Below are positions 1-9,680 of a stretch of 24,643 nt of DNA, piece after piece. Source of the stretch: Rhodopirellula sp. (lineage in GTDB: Bacteria > Planctomycetota > Planctomycetia > Pirellulales > Pirellulaceae); assembly GCA_002712845.1 (NCBI GenBank), contig PAUV01000037.1, positions 1 through 24,643 on the forward strand, given 5' to 3'. The stretch's first letter is position 1, and every line of letters begins with the position of its first letter. The position numbers and the translations under genes are program-made. The notes below the pieces were generated by a model. It was not told the DNA's origin. It did no database searches and worked only from the letters and a program-made list of their open reading frames with translations.

Positions 1-17
1 GTTGCTGACGATCACGG

Positions 18-82
18 GCTACCAGAGTTCGCTACCAGAGTTCGCTACCAGAGTTCGCTACCAGAGTTCGCTACCAGAGTTC
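18..82. repeat. 13-bp tandem repeat, five perfect copies
   Basis: Five identical head-to-tail copies of GCTACCAGAGTTC (GAACTCTGGTAGC on the minus strand). The last copy (70-82) contains the final codons Glu-Leu-Trp and the TAG stop of the minus-strand sulfatase. The other four copies lie just downstream of that stop, so the array looks like amplification of the gene's own 3' end. The unit is not a multiple of three and each copy carries its own TAG, but the protein is unaffected because the stop in the first transcribed copy is used. There are no spacers, so it is not CRISPR. It was probably made by replication slippage; any role in transcript ending or mRNA stability is unproven. Confidence 0.95.
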
Positions 83-1651
83 TTTGCGTAGCCGCATCAG
101 GTCAGGATAGGCTTCATCCTGGTCGCCGTACTGTTGTTTGAGTTCCTGAAGTCGATTTTTCAGCAGGCGGACAACCGATGCGTATTCTGGTTTGTCATAA
201 ACATTGTTGGTTTCCTGCGGATCAAGCTTGAGGTCATAAAGTTCCCAGCCAGCGGTTGAGGGTGGGAACTCACCTCTTCCCAAGCTGGCATCCAGTGGTA
301 ATCCATAAAAGAACACCAATTTGTACCGATCGTTGCGAACTCCGTAGTGCCCGGGAATATTGTGATGAGCCAGATGCATCCAGTAACGATAGTAGATGGC
401 ATCACGCCACTGCTGCGGTGTTTGGCCCGCGAGGATAGGGCGTAGGCTGGTTCCTTGCATCTTGTTGATTTCGGGTGCATCACTGGCCTGGGCGAAGTCG
501 AGGAATGTCTGCGCGAAATCGAGATTGGAACAGAGTTGTGCGTCATTGACCGCGCCAGCAGGAATCACACCCGGCAGTCGGGCGAGAAATGGCATCTGCA
601 AACATTCTTCATAAATCCAACGCTTGTCAAAGTAGTCATGTTCACCAAGAAACATTCCCTGATCGGCGGTGTAGATCACCAGTGTGTTTTCAGCGAGCCC
701 GGTTCTATCGAGGTAGTCGAGAACACGTCCGACGTTTTCGTCGACCGCTTTGACACAGCCGAGGTAATCATGCAGATATTTCTGGTACGCCGCTTTGCCT
801 TTTTCCTTCTCGGTCATTCCGGAAAGATCGATTGAACCGGCAGGCCAATCGGCTTTTTGCACATCAGCGACCATCGTTCGGCGGGGGTGCAGTCTGCTTG
901 TGATGGAGGTTCCCATATCTCTGGTGGCAGATGAACGGTGCGAGAAATCTTCCCAAAGAGTTTCCGGCTCAGGGATATCCACATCTGCAAGATATTTTTT
1001 GTGCCGATCTGCTGGTTCCCACTTGCCATGCGGAGCCTTGTGGTGCAGCATCATGAAGAATGGTTTTTGGTCATCCCGTTGGTCGAGCCATTCCAATGCA
1101 AAGTCAGTGACAAGGTCTGTGTAATAGCCCTTTGTGCGATTTGCCGTTTTCTTGACGCGTGATGAATAGGCGACACCGTCGGTCGAGGTGATGAAGATCG
1201 GGTTGTGGTAAAGACCCTGGCCCGGCCCCACCTTCCAGTAGTCAAATCCCCACGGTGCGGAACGAAGATGCCATTTGCCAACGAGTGCCGTCTGGTAGCC
1301 GGATTGCCGAAGTAGTTCGGCAACATTGGGAATGCCTTTGTCGGGACCTGGGAAGGCATCAACCAGCGTCTTCACACCGTTGACGTGTGAATGCTGACCC
1401 GAAAGGATCACTGCACGACTGGGTGTGCAGATTGAGTTCGTGACAAAACACTTGTTCAGTCGCATTCCCTCTTTGGCAAGTCGATCAATGTTGGGAGTTG
1501 GTGCGACTGCGGAGAGTCTGCCGCCATAGGCACTGATCGCATTGCATGCGTGATCATCAGACATGATGAACAGAATGTTGGGACGCTCAGCAGCAAGGCT
1601 GACAGAAACCATCAATTGCAGGTTCACTAGCAGGAAAAACAAGTATTTCAT
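71..1651 (-). CDS. Exported formylglycine-dependent sulfatase (S1 type)
   Basis: This 526-residue protein is a type I sulfatase of the alkaline-phosphatase superfamily, expected to hydrolyse sulfate esters outside the cytoplasm. Residues 1-20 are a signal peptide ending in Ala-Ala. The metal-binding Asp pair follows at 32-33 (SDDHA). The active-site motif CTPSR is at 75-79, where Cys75 would be converted to formylglycine. GKWH is at 125-128, HHKAPHG at 203-209, and the C-terminal metal site TADQG at 328-332 is followed by GEHDYFDKRW. Length is normal for the family. The FDKRW-YEE stretch recalls N-acetylglucosamine-6-sulfatase-like members, but the substrate cannot be fixed from sequence. The ATG is the only start giving a complete signal peptide; no Shine-Dalgarno is visible. 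The stop lies in a tandem repeat. The neighbouring glycan-type hydrolases suggest a polysaccharide substrate. Confidence 0.95.
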   Translation of the reverse strand: MKYLFFLLVNLQLMVSVSLAAERPNILFIMSDDHACNAISAYGGRLSAVAPTPNIDRLAKEGMRLNKCFVTNSICTPSRAVILSGQHSHVNGVKTLVDAFPGPDKGIPNVAELLRQSGYQTALVGKWHLRSAPWGFDYWKVGPGQGLYHNPIFITSTDGVAYSSRVKKTANRTKGYYTDLVTDFALEWLDQRDDQKPFFMMLHHKAPHGKWEPADRHKKYLADVDIPEPETLWEDFSHRSSATRDMGTSITSRLHPRRTMVADVQKADWPAGSIDLSGMTEKEKGKAAYQKYLHDYLGCVKAVDENVGRVLDYLDRTGLAENTLVIYTADQGMFLGEHDYFDKRWIYEECLQMPFLARLPGVIPAGAVNDAQLCSNLDFAQTFLDFAQASDAPEINKMQGTSLRPILAGQTPQQWRDAIYYRYWMHLAHHNIPGHYGVRNDRYKLVFFYGLPLDASLGRGEFPPSTAGWELYDLKLDPQETNNVYDKPEYASVVRLLKNRLQELKQQYGDQDEAYPDLMRLRKELW

Positions 1652-2002
1652 GACACAACTTGATTACGAACGGGTTGCCTAAGAGTTTGATTCAGCGATG
1701 TTGTACTGCTTAACAGTTTAGCTCCCCCCGCCATTTTGCATACGCGATGCAGAGTCCTGTAACAAAATCACCAACCGGGGATTCAGGTTTTTGGGCGGAC
1801 GTCTGCCGATGAACATCGGTTTGAGCGAGCTGGAGATCACGGTGGAGGCGTTCAAAGGCGATATGAAACCAAAGCGATTACCCGATAAATATCATTGTGG
1901 TGGGTGAGATTAGGTGAGAAAAGTCGTTTCACTGGCTGGCTTCTCCCATTAGAATGGAGGGCCCACCTGCTCTCTCTACCCTTCTTCTGTTTGGTATTTG
2001 TC
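1652..2002. other. Divergent intergenic region, sulfatase to cytochrome gene
   Basis: This stretch separates the minus-strand sulfatase from the plus-strand cytochrome gene and must hold both promoters, but I see no convincing -35/-10 pair. A frame open from 1722 contains an ATG at 1809 and a stop at 1905-1907, giving a 32-residue peptide that begins MNIGLSELEIT and has a protein-like composition. It has no ribosome-binding site and no recognised family, so it is not called as a gene. The reading frame of the cytochrome gene is also open back to about 1895, but that upstream part has no ATG and an implausible translation. Confidence 0.4.
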
Positions 2003-5000
2003 GTGTTTCGTTCGCGAATTCTGACCACAACTGGTTTGCGAAAGCTGCTCGCTCTGGCACCCTGGTGCATGATTGCCTTTCAGGCTCCGATGGGTTTTTC
2101 TGAGACTGTAAATGAACAGCTGAATTTCTTCGAGAAAAAGATTCGCCCCGTGCTTGTTGAGCACTGTTACGAATGTCATGCCAGTGAATCCAAGGAAGTT
2201 GGCGGCAAGTTTTTGCTTGACAGTCGTGCGGGGGTGAGGGCTGGGGGTGAATCAGGCGCGGTGCTCGTGTCGGGAAAACCTGACGATAGTCTTTTGATGC
2301 AGGCGTTGCGTTACGATGGGATGGAAATGCCGCCCAAAGGAAAATTGCCGGAATCGGTACTGAATGATTTTGCAAAATGGATTGCTCAAGGCGCATTTGA
2401 TCCAAGAACAGAGTCATCCTCGAACTCGGTCCAAGGGACTCAGGATCTTGATTCGCTATGGTCATTTCAACCTCGGACTGTGTCACCAGTGCCACTGGTT
2501 GCCGATCAGGCCTGGTCACGTGGTCCCCTGGATCAATTCGTGCTTGCTCGAATGGAGGCAGTTGGTCTGAAACCAACGAATGACGCCAGCCCCAGAGTGC
2601 TCGTTCGGCGACTGTACCTGGACTTGACTGGTCTGCCGCCCACGATTGAACAGGTTGCCAGTTTTGTTCAGGACCATCGGCGGGAGGGTACACGGGCTGT
2701 AGAAAAACTGGTGGACCGATTGTTTGCCGAACCGCAGTTTGGAATTCGTTGGGGAAGGCATTGGTTGGATGTTGCCCGCTACGGTGAATCAAACGGTGAC
2801 GATGGTCTGGGAAGAAATGCCACTTTCCCACACGCATGGCGGTACCGCGATTACGTCATCAACGCGATGAATCGGGATCCTGGTTATGACCATTTCCTGA
2901 GGGAGCAATTGGTAGGAGACCTTTTGAAGGCGAACGATGCTGAAGAAAAGAATCGCTATCTGGTGGCTACTGGATTCCTGGCCTTGGGTTCCAAGCCTGC
3001 GTCGGCGATGAATGCCAACTTTGCGATGGATGTGGTTGATGACCAGATCAATGTCGTCAGCACGGGCATTCTTGGCTTGAGCGTTGCTTGCGCCCGTTGC
3101 CACGATCACAAGCATGATCCCATTCCAACTCGCGACTATTATGCGCTGGCCGGTATTTTTTCGAGCACACAAACACTTTATGGGGCTGCGGGAAATGAGG
3201 CGCTGACAGCACCACCGACTGAATTGCACGAGTTGCATTCAAGGTTGGTGGTTGACCAGACACGGCCTGATCGCAGCAAGACGCCCGTCTTTGCAGAGGG
3301 TTACACGGAAATCATTGAAGAGCTACAGCCGGTGATCAGCGAATCACTGACAGGGGATCCGAAGGAGTTGAAACCGGAATCAAAACTCTCTTTCAACGAA
3401 GCCGACTTTGCCAAAGTCAAAGAGACCGCACTGCATGGCGAATTCCCGGGCGAAGCTGAATCTTACACCGTCTCATTCTGGTTTTGTAATACGCTGAAAA
3501 ATGACGCGCGACCCATCACCACGTATCTGTTTTCCAGAGCAAAGTTGGGTGACAAGGCTTTGCCAGGCGACCATCTCGGTATTGGCGGAAAACATGAAAA
3601 AGCGGTGACTGGCAAGTTGTTTGTATTCAATGGAAACGACAAGAAGAAGTCAATCAAAGGTTCGACGGTAATTCCCCCGAACTCATGGAACCATGTGGTT
3701 CTGGTGAGGCAAGGGGAGACCATTGAGGTGCATTTGAATGGTCAGCTTGAGTTGGAAGGTGAGCTTGAGTCGACTTTTGGTGAGTCGCGCGAATTCAGTC
3801 TTGCCCGCCGCAGTGACAAGTTTGCGCCTCTGCAGGGTAACGTTGGGAAGTTTGCCGCCTATGAGCGTGCTCTGAATCGTGAATCGGTCCAGCGGCTACA
3901 TACGGCGTCTGGCCAACCCAAAGGAATCATTCCAATGCCTGTCGATGGGTACGCGATGGGTGTGCGTGAAAAATCAAAGCCTGCCGACATTAAAATCCAC
4001 ATCAATGGTGATGGAGCAAAAAAAGGAGACTCGGTGGTCAGGGGAGTACTGACTGCCTATGAAACACTTCCCGCGGATGTCACTCCTCGATTCCTTCAGG
4101 AGTCTTTTGAAGTGGGTGAAGGTTCAAGTGGGAGATCAGAATTGGTGGAGTGGTTGATACGCGATGAGCACCCTCATACTTCGCGAGTCATGGTCAACCG
4201 GATTTGGATGCATTTGATGGGACGTGGGATCGTCGCCACGCCGGATGACTTTGGGGTCTATGGTGCCAGGCCTACCCATCCGAGGTTGTTGGATTATCTA
4301 GCCGAAGTGTTTGTCCGTCGCGGTTGGTCGGTGAAGCAGATGATTCGACAAATCGTCTTGTCACGAACCTACCAATTGGCCAGCCATCATGATTCCGATT
4401 CTCTGACCGCAGATCCGGACAATCGTTGGATGGCTCGTCACCAGCGAAGAAGACTCGATGCTGAGTCTTTACGTGACAGCATTCTGCAGGTCACAGGAAC
4501 ACTTGACTACTCACCACAGCGGGGTTCTGCGATCGAGACAATCGACGCTTTGATTAACTGGCCACCGGGCGAAGCGACGAATCTGCATCGCGAATCAAAT
4601 CATCGAAGCATTTACCTGTGTATGCTGAGACACGCACCCCCACCCGAGTTGGTAGCTTTTGACTTGCCCGATGCCGTTGGCATCACCGGTCAACGCGAGG
4701 TGACCACCTTGCCTACCCAGACTCTCTTTCTTTTGAACAGTGAGTTTGTGGTCTCGCAGGCAAGGATTTACGCGGGCAATTTGCTGGAGAGTGCGGATAC
4801 AGCGGGCAATGGGGCGGCAGCAGAGAAGGTCCGGGTGCGGCAAGTATTTCAAACCTGTTTCCAGAGGTTGCCCACGGAGGTCGAGTTACAGCAGTCGATG
4901 GATTATCTTGTAGCCATCGATGCTCACTTTAAGAAAACGGAGCGCGACGCGGGCAAACGCAGGTACCGTGTTTGGCAGAGTTTCTGTCAGGCCATGTTGA

Positions 5001-5029
5001 TGACGAACGAATTTCGCTATGTGGATTGA
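2003..5029 (+). CDS. Planctomycete cytochrome: PSCyt1-PSCyt2(DUF1549)-LamG-PSD1(DUF1553)
   Basis: A large exported haem protein of a family abundant in Planctomycetes and Verrucomicrobia, with no settled biochemical role. From the chosen GTG (1008 residues) there is a signal peptide (about 1-33). A PSCyt1 cytochrome c domain has haem motif CYECH at 55-59 and MEMPP at 107-111. PSCyt2 spans about 170-400 and contains a second Cxx[13 protein letters not shown], from 363. A LamG-like beta-sandwich fills about 465-632, and PSD1 (DUF1553) runs from about 710 to the end ([27 protein letters not shown]). The start is uncertain. The frame is open to 1895 without an ATG; GTG at 2003 gives a basic n-region and hydrophobic core, TTG at 2036 (LRKLLALAP) is an alternative, and ATG at 2069 would lose the basic residues. 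The DUF1501 gene follows 8 bp downstream, a pairing well known in this phylum. Confidence 0.9.
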   Translation: MFRSRILTTTGLRKLLALAPWCMIAFQAPMGFSETVNEQLNFFEKKIRPVLVEHCYECHASESKEVGGKFLLDSRAGVRAGGESGAVLVSGKPDDSLLMQALRYDGMEMPPKGKLPESVLNDFAKWIAQGAFDPRTESSSNSVQGTQDLDSLWSFQPRTVSPVPLVADQAWSRGPLDQFVLARMEAVGLKPTNDASPRVLVRRLYLDLTGLPPTIEQVASFVQDHRREGTRAVEKLVDRLFAEPQFGIRWGRHWLDVARYGESNGDDGLGRNATFPHAWRYRDYVINAMNRDPGYDHFLREQLVGDLLKANDAEEKNRYLVATGFLALGSKPASAMNANFAMDVVDDQINVVSTGILGLSVACARCHDHKHDPIPTRDYYALAGIFSSTQTLYGAAGNEALTAPPTELHELHSRLVVDQTRPDRSKTPVFAEGYTEIIEELQPVISESLTGDPKELKPESKLSFNEADFAKVKETALHGEFPGEAESYTVSFWFCNTLKNDARPITTYLFSRAKLGDKALPGDHLGIGGKHEKAVTGKLFVFNGNDKKKSIKGSTVIPPNSWNHVVLVRQGETIEVHLNGQLELEGELESTFGESREFSLARRSDKFAPLQGNVGKFAAYERALNRESVQRLHTASGQPKGIIPMPVDGYAMGVREKSKPADIKIHINGDGAKKGDSVVRGVLTAYETLPADVTPRFLQESFEVGEGSSGRSELVEWLIRDEHPHTSRVMVNRIWMHLMGRGIVATPDDFGVYGARPTHPRLLDYLAEVFVRRGWSVKQMIRQIVLSRTYQLASHHDSDSLTADPDNRWMARHQRRRLDAESLRDSILQVTGTLDYSPQRGSAIETIDALINWPPGEATNLHRESNHRSIYLCMLRHAPPPELVAFDLPDAVGITGQREVTTLPTQTLFLLNSEFVVSQARIYAGNLLESADTAGNGAAAEKVRVRQVFQTCFQRLPTEVELQQSMDYLVAIDAHFKKTERDAGKRRYRVWQSFCQAMLMTNEFRYVD

Positions 5030-5037
5030 TTACTGAC

Positions 5038-6378
5038 ATGATTTCACGACGACACATGCTGCAATCGGCATCTTGCGGATTTGGTTACCTGGCGTTGCAG
5101 TCTTCGCTATGCCAAGCCGCGGGTCAGGTAGGAGCATCTCCGAAACCCTCAGGCCTTGCGATTCCAACTCGAGCGAAACGAGTGATCTTTTTGTGCATGA
5201 GTGGTGGTCCGGCACAAATGGATACCTTTGATTACAAGCCGCAGACAGGTGACAAGAAACATCCTGGATCTGCAGTTGCGTTTCAGCAACATGGCGAGAG
5301 TGGTTTATGGATTTCGGATCTATTACCCGAAACGGCCAAACATGCGGATCGACTTTGTGTGATCAATGGGATGCATGCTGACACTGGCAATCATGCTCAG
5401 TCTTTTCTGCAATTGCATACGGGTGAGCGATTGAGGAAACGGCCCAGCGTGGGATCCTGGATTTCGTATGGCCTTGGCAGTGAAAATGACAATCTTCCAA
5501 GTTTTATCAGTCTCAATGCCGCCAAACCGTCAGTTTATTCCAGTGCGTTTTTACCAACGCAATACGCTGGCACCCCGATCGGTACTAACGGCGAGAATAT
5601 GTCTGCGGCGACCATTCGTGACATTGCCGGTGATCATCTTCCAAGCGCACTCAAACGGCAGCAACTCGATTTTGTGCAGCAAATGAATCGCAAGCACGCG
5701 TTGCAACGTTCGGGAGACCAGCATCTTGAAGGGGTAATTGAATCGATGGAGTTGGCATTCCGCATGCAGTCGGCCGCTCCGGAGCTATTGGATTTGAGCA
5801 ACGAAACCGAGGCGACGTTGCAGCGCTATCGGGTCGGAAAAAAATTGTCGATTGGTACCTGCAGGCCTACTGACTTTGGCAGACAGTGTCTTCTGGCACG
5901 CCGATTTGCCGAAGCAGGTGTGCGGTTCATTGAGCTGAATCATGGTGGCTGGGATCAGCACAAGAATCATCGCCGTGATTTGAAGGCCAACTGTGAAACC
6001 ACTGACGCGCCCATTGCAGCCTTGTTGGAAGATCTGACCGCCCGTGGACTGATGGATGACACTTTGGTGGTGTGGGGTGGCGAATTCGGACGACCGGGCT
6101 TGACCCCTGATGATGGAAAGGATGAAACCGGGCACAATGCCAAAGGGTTCACTTTCTGGTTGGCTGGCGGGGGAGTCAAATCAGGTTACGTTCACGGCAA
6201 GACAAGTGAAACAGGTGCCAAGGCGGTCGAAGGGAAGGTGCACTTCCGTGATTTGCATGCAACGATTCTGAATCTGATGGGCCTGGATCATCGAGTTCTG
6301 AACTTCCAGCACGAAGGCCGGCTTCATCAACTGACTGGCCCGGAAGAAGCGAAGGTGGTCACAGACCTGTTTGCTTGA
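5038..6378 (+). CDS. Tat-exported DUF1501 family protein
   Basis: This 446-residue protein belongs to DUF1501 (PF07394), relatives of the sulfatase/alkaline-phosphatase fold with no proven reaction. The start at 5038 is chosen because it opens with a twin-arginine signal, [11 protein letters not shown], typical of the family; an open extension back to 4972 runs inside the upstream gene. Family landmarks are [16 protein letters not shown] near residues 57-72, GGWDQH at 303-308, WGGEFGR at 346-352 and [10 protein letters not shown] shortly after. The usual GRDHN segment following WGGEFGR reads TGHNAKGF here, keeping the His but not the Arg-Asp. The gene starts 8 bp after the cytochrome gene ends, so the two are surely co-transcribed and the products probably act together outside the cytoplasm. 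Confidence 0.92.
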   Translation: MISRRHMLQSASCGFGYLALQSSLCQAAGQVGASPKPSGLAIPTRAKRVIFLCMSGGPAQMDTFDYKPQTGDKKHPGSAVAFQQHGESGLWISDLLPETAKHADRLCVINGMHADTGNHAQSFLQLHTGERLRKRPSVGSWISYGLGSENDNLPSFISLNAAKPSVYSSAFLPTQYAGTPIGTNGENMSAATIRDIAGDHLPSALKRQQLDFVQQMNRKHALQRSGDQHLEGVIESMELAFRMQSAAPELLDLSNETEATLQRYRVGKKLSIGTCRPTDFGRQCLLARRFAEAGVRFIELNHGGWDQHKNHRRDLKANCETTDAPIAALLEDLTARGLMDDTLVVWGGEFGRPGLTPDDGKDETGHNAKGFTFWLAGGGVKSGYVHGKTSETGAKAVEGKVHFRDLHATILNLMGLDHRVLNFQHEGRLHQLTGPEEAKVVTDLFA

Positions 6379-6465
6379 ATGCTGCGTTGGCTTGGATGCT
6401 GTGCCCGTGGTCTTGTTGCCTGTGGGCTATGTTGGGCAGCGGCATTAAGCGAGTTCAAATGTTGA

Positions 6466-9342
6466 TCACTTGTTGCGAATCAAAGCTGGCAGAAGCTTCT
6501 TCGGCACCGTACCGAGCATTTTACCCATACCTTGCTGGTGTGCTGTGATGACGAGGATCAAATCCAGTTCCGGCAACATCAGGATGAATTGGCCGCCAGC
6601 CCCACGACCTGATTGGCAGTCATAAGTGCGATCCCCGACCTGCATGTCGTGTCGCCACCAGAAATAGCCGTAAGACGTGCCTTGTGGATTGGTGTGGATG
6701 CGATCGGTTGCCCGCCGGACAAACTCGGCCGGAATCAGTTGTTCGTCATCCCATTGACCCGCGTTACTGACCAACATGCCCCACTTGAGCATGTCGCGGG
6801 AACGCATGCTGCTTCCAGCAGCCGATTTGGGGAGTCCACTGACGTCGTCTTGCCAGGCAAAGTCGGTGATCCCAAGTTTGGCTAGCAGTTCTGTTTCGAT
6901 GAAATGTCTGGCAGAACCCGGCACGACAGCTTCCAGGACTTGCATTGCCATCGAAGGATCGGAGCCTTGGTACTTGAAGCTCTTGTTGGCTGTAGGTATC
7001 GGAGCGCTGTATTGCAGGTAGGCCTGGATTTGTCCCTGACCCGTCAGCAGATCTTTTTCTTTTCTGAGTTCATTGACCTTGGCCCGATCAATCCGGATAC
7101 CGGATTTCATATTAAGAGCTTGGGCAAGTGTGATCTGGTTTGCTCCGGGAACGATTTTGGATTGGTCAATATTCTTGAGAAAATCAACCACGGGGCGATC
7201 CAAGTCATCCATGCTCAGATGCTTCAATTGAATCGCGCGACCGATCGCCATCGCTGTGTAGGATTTGGTGATCGACATTTGGTAGTGAGGGTAGTTGATT
7301 CGGCCGCGTCGATAGTAAGATTCAAATAACAGTTTGCCGTGCTGGTAAAGCAGGAGACTGTCAATCTCTCCATGGTCACCTGCGTCGATTTCGTTTGCGA
7401 ATGCCAGAATGCGTTTTGCCAGCTCGTTATCAGTACCCAGATTGCCAACAGCGATACCGTCCATCTGGTCTTGTGGGGAGGTGCTGACATAGGGCGTTTC
7501 AAGATCGGGGATGTTTTTTTCCAGCGCGTAGGAAACATCGTCGGCATTGAGATCGGTGATTTCAGGAGCCGTCCCACTTTCATGATGGACCTTTTCGCCA
7601 CGATCTTTCTTGGGCGTTGCCTTCAGCGGCTTTGGACTGGGTGTCTGCAGCATGACTGGTCGTTGCCAATCCTGTGGCATGTATCCTTCGGGAGCCTGTG
7701 GCTTGACGACCTCGATGACTTCATCTTCGGGTTCAAATGAAGGCCAATCGTCGGTTCGAAATGGTGATGCTGGCAGACCTTCGCGGTTGTACAGCAGGTT
7801 GCGCTGTGATGGGTTCATCGCCCATGCATAACGCACTGCAACAGGTGATTTCACTTTGCTGGATGAAACAACCACTTGGTCACCGTTGATGGTAGCGTCT
7901 GCCCATTGCCATTGCTGATCGTCTCCGGCAATGGCAAAGGAGTTCAGTTTCGAATCACCGATCTGGTTCAAGTCATTGGCAGTGACCAGACCACTGCCTG
8001 AAGAATCAAAGTCGAGGATGATTCTGCTGTCGTCGATTCGTTGATTGGTGAACTGTGGGCCAGAGCCGATCACGTCCATCGCGTAGACACTTTCAAGTGC
8101 ATACAGTGCGTGCCGTATTCCGATGGGTCGTTTATTCTTTGGGTGCAGTAGAACGGCATCGCCCGTATCGATGGAAACGACCAGCCCTACATTCGGCAAT
8201 TCCTGACTGGCCAGTCGCATCGCTTCACGATTGACTGCCCACGGCGCTTTCTGTCCTTCAACAGGCGTGGTTTGCGGTGGATTCCAACTGGGTAACTGAG
8301 TGAGGATGAACGGAAAGTCGTCTGCGACATTCCCATCCGACAACTCGTGCCAGGATGAACGATAGTAGCTGATCAGTTTCTTGATTTGCTCACGATAGTG
8401 CGCTGCCTGCGGTACATTCTTGGAGTTCCGTTCACCCTGATACCAGATCGCCCCCCGGATGCCATAAGGCCGAATGGGGTGAATCATGGCGTTGAAGATA
8501 TGACCGGGGTATTGGTGACCGAGGTTGGCAGGTTTGGTGATGAAAGGTGGTTGGAGTTGTTTCCACTGATTCTTCATCGTTTCACCAGCATCGATCTTCT
8601 GCTGGTAGGTAAGCAGTTCCTGCTTGTACGTCTTGAGTGCGTCATTGCGATCAAAACGTCGAGAGTTCCTGTCAAGTTGTGCAGTGTGCATCTGTGTGCG
8701 TTTGTCGTCACGTTGGATTTCGACAGGCATCCAGCCTTCGATTGGTGTTCCAGCGTAGGCCTGCACAATGATTCCCACAGGGATGCCAAGAGTTTCTTGA
8801 AGCGTCTTGCCGAAGTGGTAGGAAACCGCAGATGTCATTGCGGCGGTTTCGGGGGTACAGGCGACCCATTTTGAAAGCCGGTCACGTGATTCGGTGAGTG
8901 GTTCATGCCAGTGTTCACGCGACGATTTGAAAATCCGCAAGTTGGCAGCATTGGCACGTTTTGTTTCCTGCTCGGCATCGAAGCAGTTGCCCAACGCCCA
9001 ACCCATATTGGACTGGCCAGCGCACAACCAGACCTCGCCGATAGCCACATCCGTCAGCGATAGGGTGTTTTTTCCACGGATGACAAGTGAATGACCGGTT
9101 CCGTGCGAGGGTGTTTTCAAAAAGACGCGCCATTGGCCCACCGTGTTGGCCGTTGTTTTGACCGGATTTCCCCAACTGGGCGTGATGGAGATGTTTTCAC
9201 CTGGATCAGCAAATCCCCAAACCGCATTGTTCGTGTTCTGTTGCAACACCATCTGGTTGCTGAACAGGCTTGGCAGACGCACATCTGCAATGGCGGTCAC
9301 ATGGCATGTGAAAAGCAAAGCGAGCGTTGTGGGTAGTCTCAT
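6466..9342 (-). CDS. Fusion: sialate O-acetylesterase-like SGNH domain plus beta-lactamase-like serine hydrolase
   Basis: A single 958-residue frame encodes two hydrolases. After a signal peptide (about 1-20, ending TAIAD) comes a SASA-type esterase: VRLPSLFSNQMVLQQ at 21-35, nucleophile Ser111 in GQSNM, AYAGTPIEGW at 195-204, WYQGERN at 300-306 and IDTGDAVLLHPKNK with candidate catalytic His400. A Pro/Lys/Glu-rich linker covers about 535-600. The second domain (about 640-958) is a serine beta-lactamase/DD-peptidase-like fold (PF00144): S690-I-T-K693 is the SxxK motif, Tyr791 in YQGSD the second motif, and GRGAGGQ at 912-918 takes the place of KTG/HTG. Such domains are usually esterases or peptidases, so this is not an antibiotic-resistance call. 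The expected role is deacetylation of glycans plus a second ester or peptide hydrolysis. The gene is convergent with the DUF1501 gene (87 bp apart). Confidence 0.9.
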   Translation of the reverse strand: MRLPTTLALLFTCHVTAIADVRLPSLFSNQMVLQQNTNNAVWGFADPGENISITPSWGNPVKTTANTVGQWRVFLKTPSHGTGHSLVIRGKNTLSLTDVAIGEVWLCAGQSNMGWALGNCFDAEQETKRANAANLRIFKSSREHWHEPLTESRDRLSKWVACTPETAAMTSAVSYHFGKTLQETLGIPVGIIVQAYAGTPIEGWMPVEIQRDDKRTQMHTAQLDRNSRRFDRNDALKTYKQELLTYQQKIDAGETMKNQWKQLQPPFITKPANLGHQYPGHIFNAMIHPIRPYGIRGAIWYQGERNSKNVPQAAHYREQIKKLISYYRSSWHELSDGNVADDFPFILTQLPSWNPPQTTPVEGQKAPWAVNREAMRLASQELPNVGLVVSIDTGDAVLLHPKNKRPIGIRHALYALESVYAMDVIGSGPQFTNQRIDDSRIILDFDSSGSGLVTANDLNQIGDSKLNSFAIAGDDQQWQWADATINGDQVVVSSSKVKSPVAVRYAWAMNPSQRNLLYNREGLPASPFRTDDWPSFEPEDEVIEVVKPQAPEGYMPQDWQRPVMLQTPSPKPLKATPKKDRGEKVHHESGTAPEITDLNADDVSYALEKNIPDLETPYVSTSPQDQMDGIAVGNLGTDNELAKRILAFANEIDAGDHGEIDSLLLYQHGKLLFESYYRRGRINYPHYQMSITKSYTAMAIGRAIQLKHLSMDDLDRPVVDFLKNIDQSKIVPGANQITLAQALNMKSGIRIDRAKVNELRKEKDLLTGQGQIQAYLQYSAPIPTANKSFKYQGSDPSMAMQVLEAVVPGSARHFIETELLAKLGITDFAWQDDVSGLPKSAAGSSMRSRDMLKWGMLVSNAGQWDDEQLIPAEFVRRATDRIHTNPQGTSYGYFWWRHDMQVGDRTYDCQSGRGAGGQFILMLPELDLILVITAHQQGMGKMLGTVPKKLLPALIRNK

Positions 9343-9680
9343 GACAGTCTGTGAGGCATGTGAGGGGCAGGAAAATCAAAAGGCTCAACCATCATGGTAG
9401 CAACGTCGTGTCGATTCGATACTGTGCCGCTGCGTCTTTGAACTGCTGGCTACCTCGGTGAAGCCTTCGACTCCCCTCGGTTGACTCGCAAAACCGGCAT
9501 TCCGGTGACATGCACCACGTCCCTTGAACTGGGCTGCGACGTGTTCGACAGTCGATCTGTTCACATTGTAGGGATTGCAGCGAAAGTCGTTTCACAAAAC
9601 TGGCTCAAAGTCACTCTGCGATGCTGTCTGCGTCCTAGAGTTCAGAAGTTCCAATTCGTTGAGTTGCCGGAGACTTTTGC
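9343..9680. promoter_or_regulatory. Divergent intergenic region with ribosome-binding site for the Gly/Tyr-rich gene
   Basis: 338 bp between two divergently transcribed genes. GGAG at 9669-9672, eight bases before the ATG at 9681, is the clearest Shine-Dalgarno of the window and fixes that start. No -35/-10 pair, riboswitch or terminator was recognised in the rest, and the short frames across it look like chance. Confidence 0.45.

Noticed and set aside
18..82. CRISPR array
   Set aside because: The repeats are contiguous with no spacers and include a coding stop.
6398..6440. Possible hairpin (GCTG..CCC with GGGCAGC) between the convergent DUF1501 and esterase genes
   Set aside because: The stem is broken by a bulge, the loop is long and there is no T tract, so it is not a credible intrinsic terminator.
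6466..8000. Antibiotic-resistance beta-lactamase
   Set aside because: The domain is a distant PF00144-type serine hydrolase fused to an esterase; such domains are commonly esterases or peptidases, and nothing shows lactam hydrolysis.
1920..9595. Shared 13-mer AAAGTCGTTTCAC at 1920-1932 and 9583-9595, both ahead of genes
   Set aside because: A few 13-base matches are expected by chance in a window of this size, and the flanks do not match.
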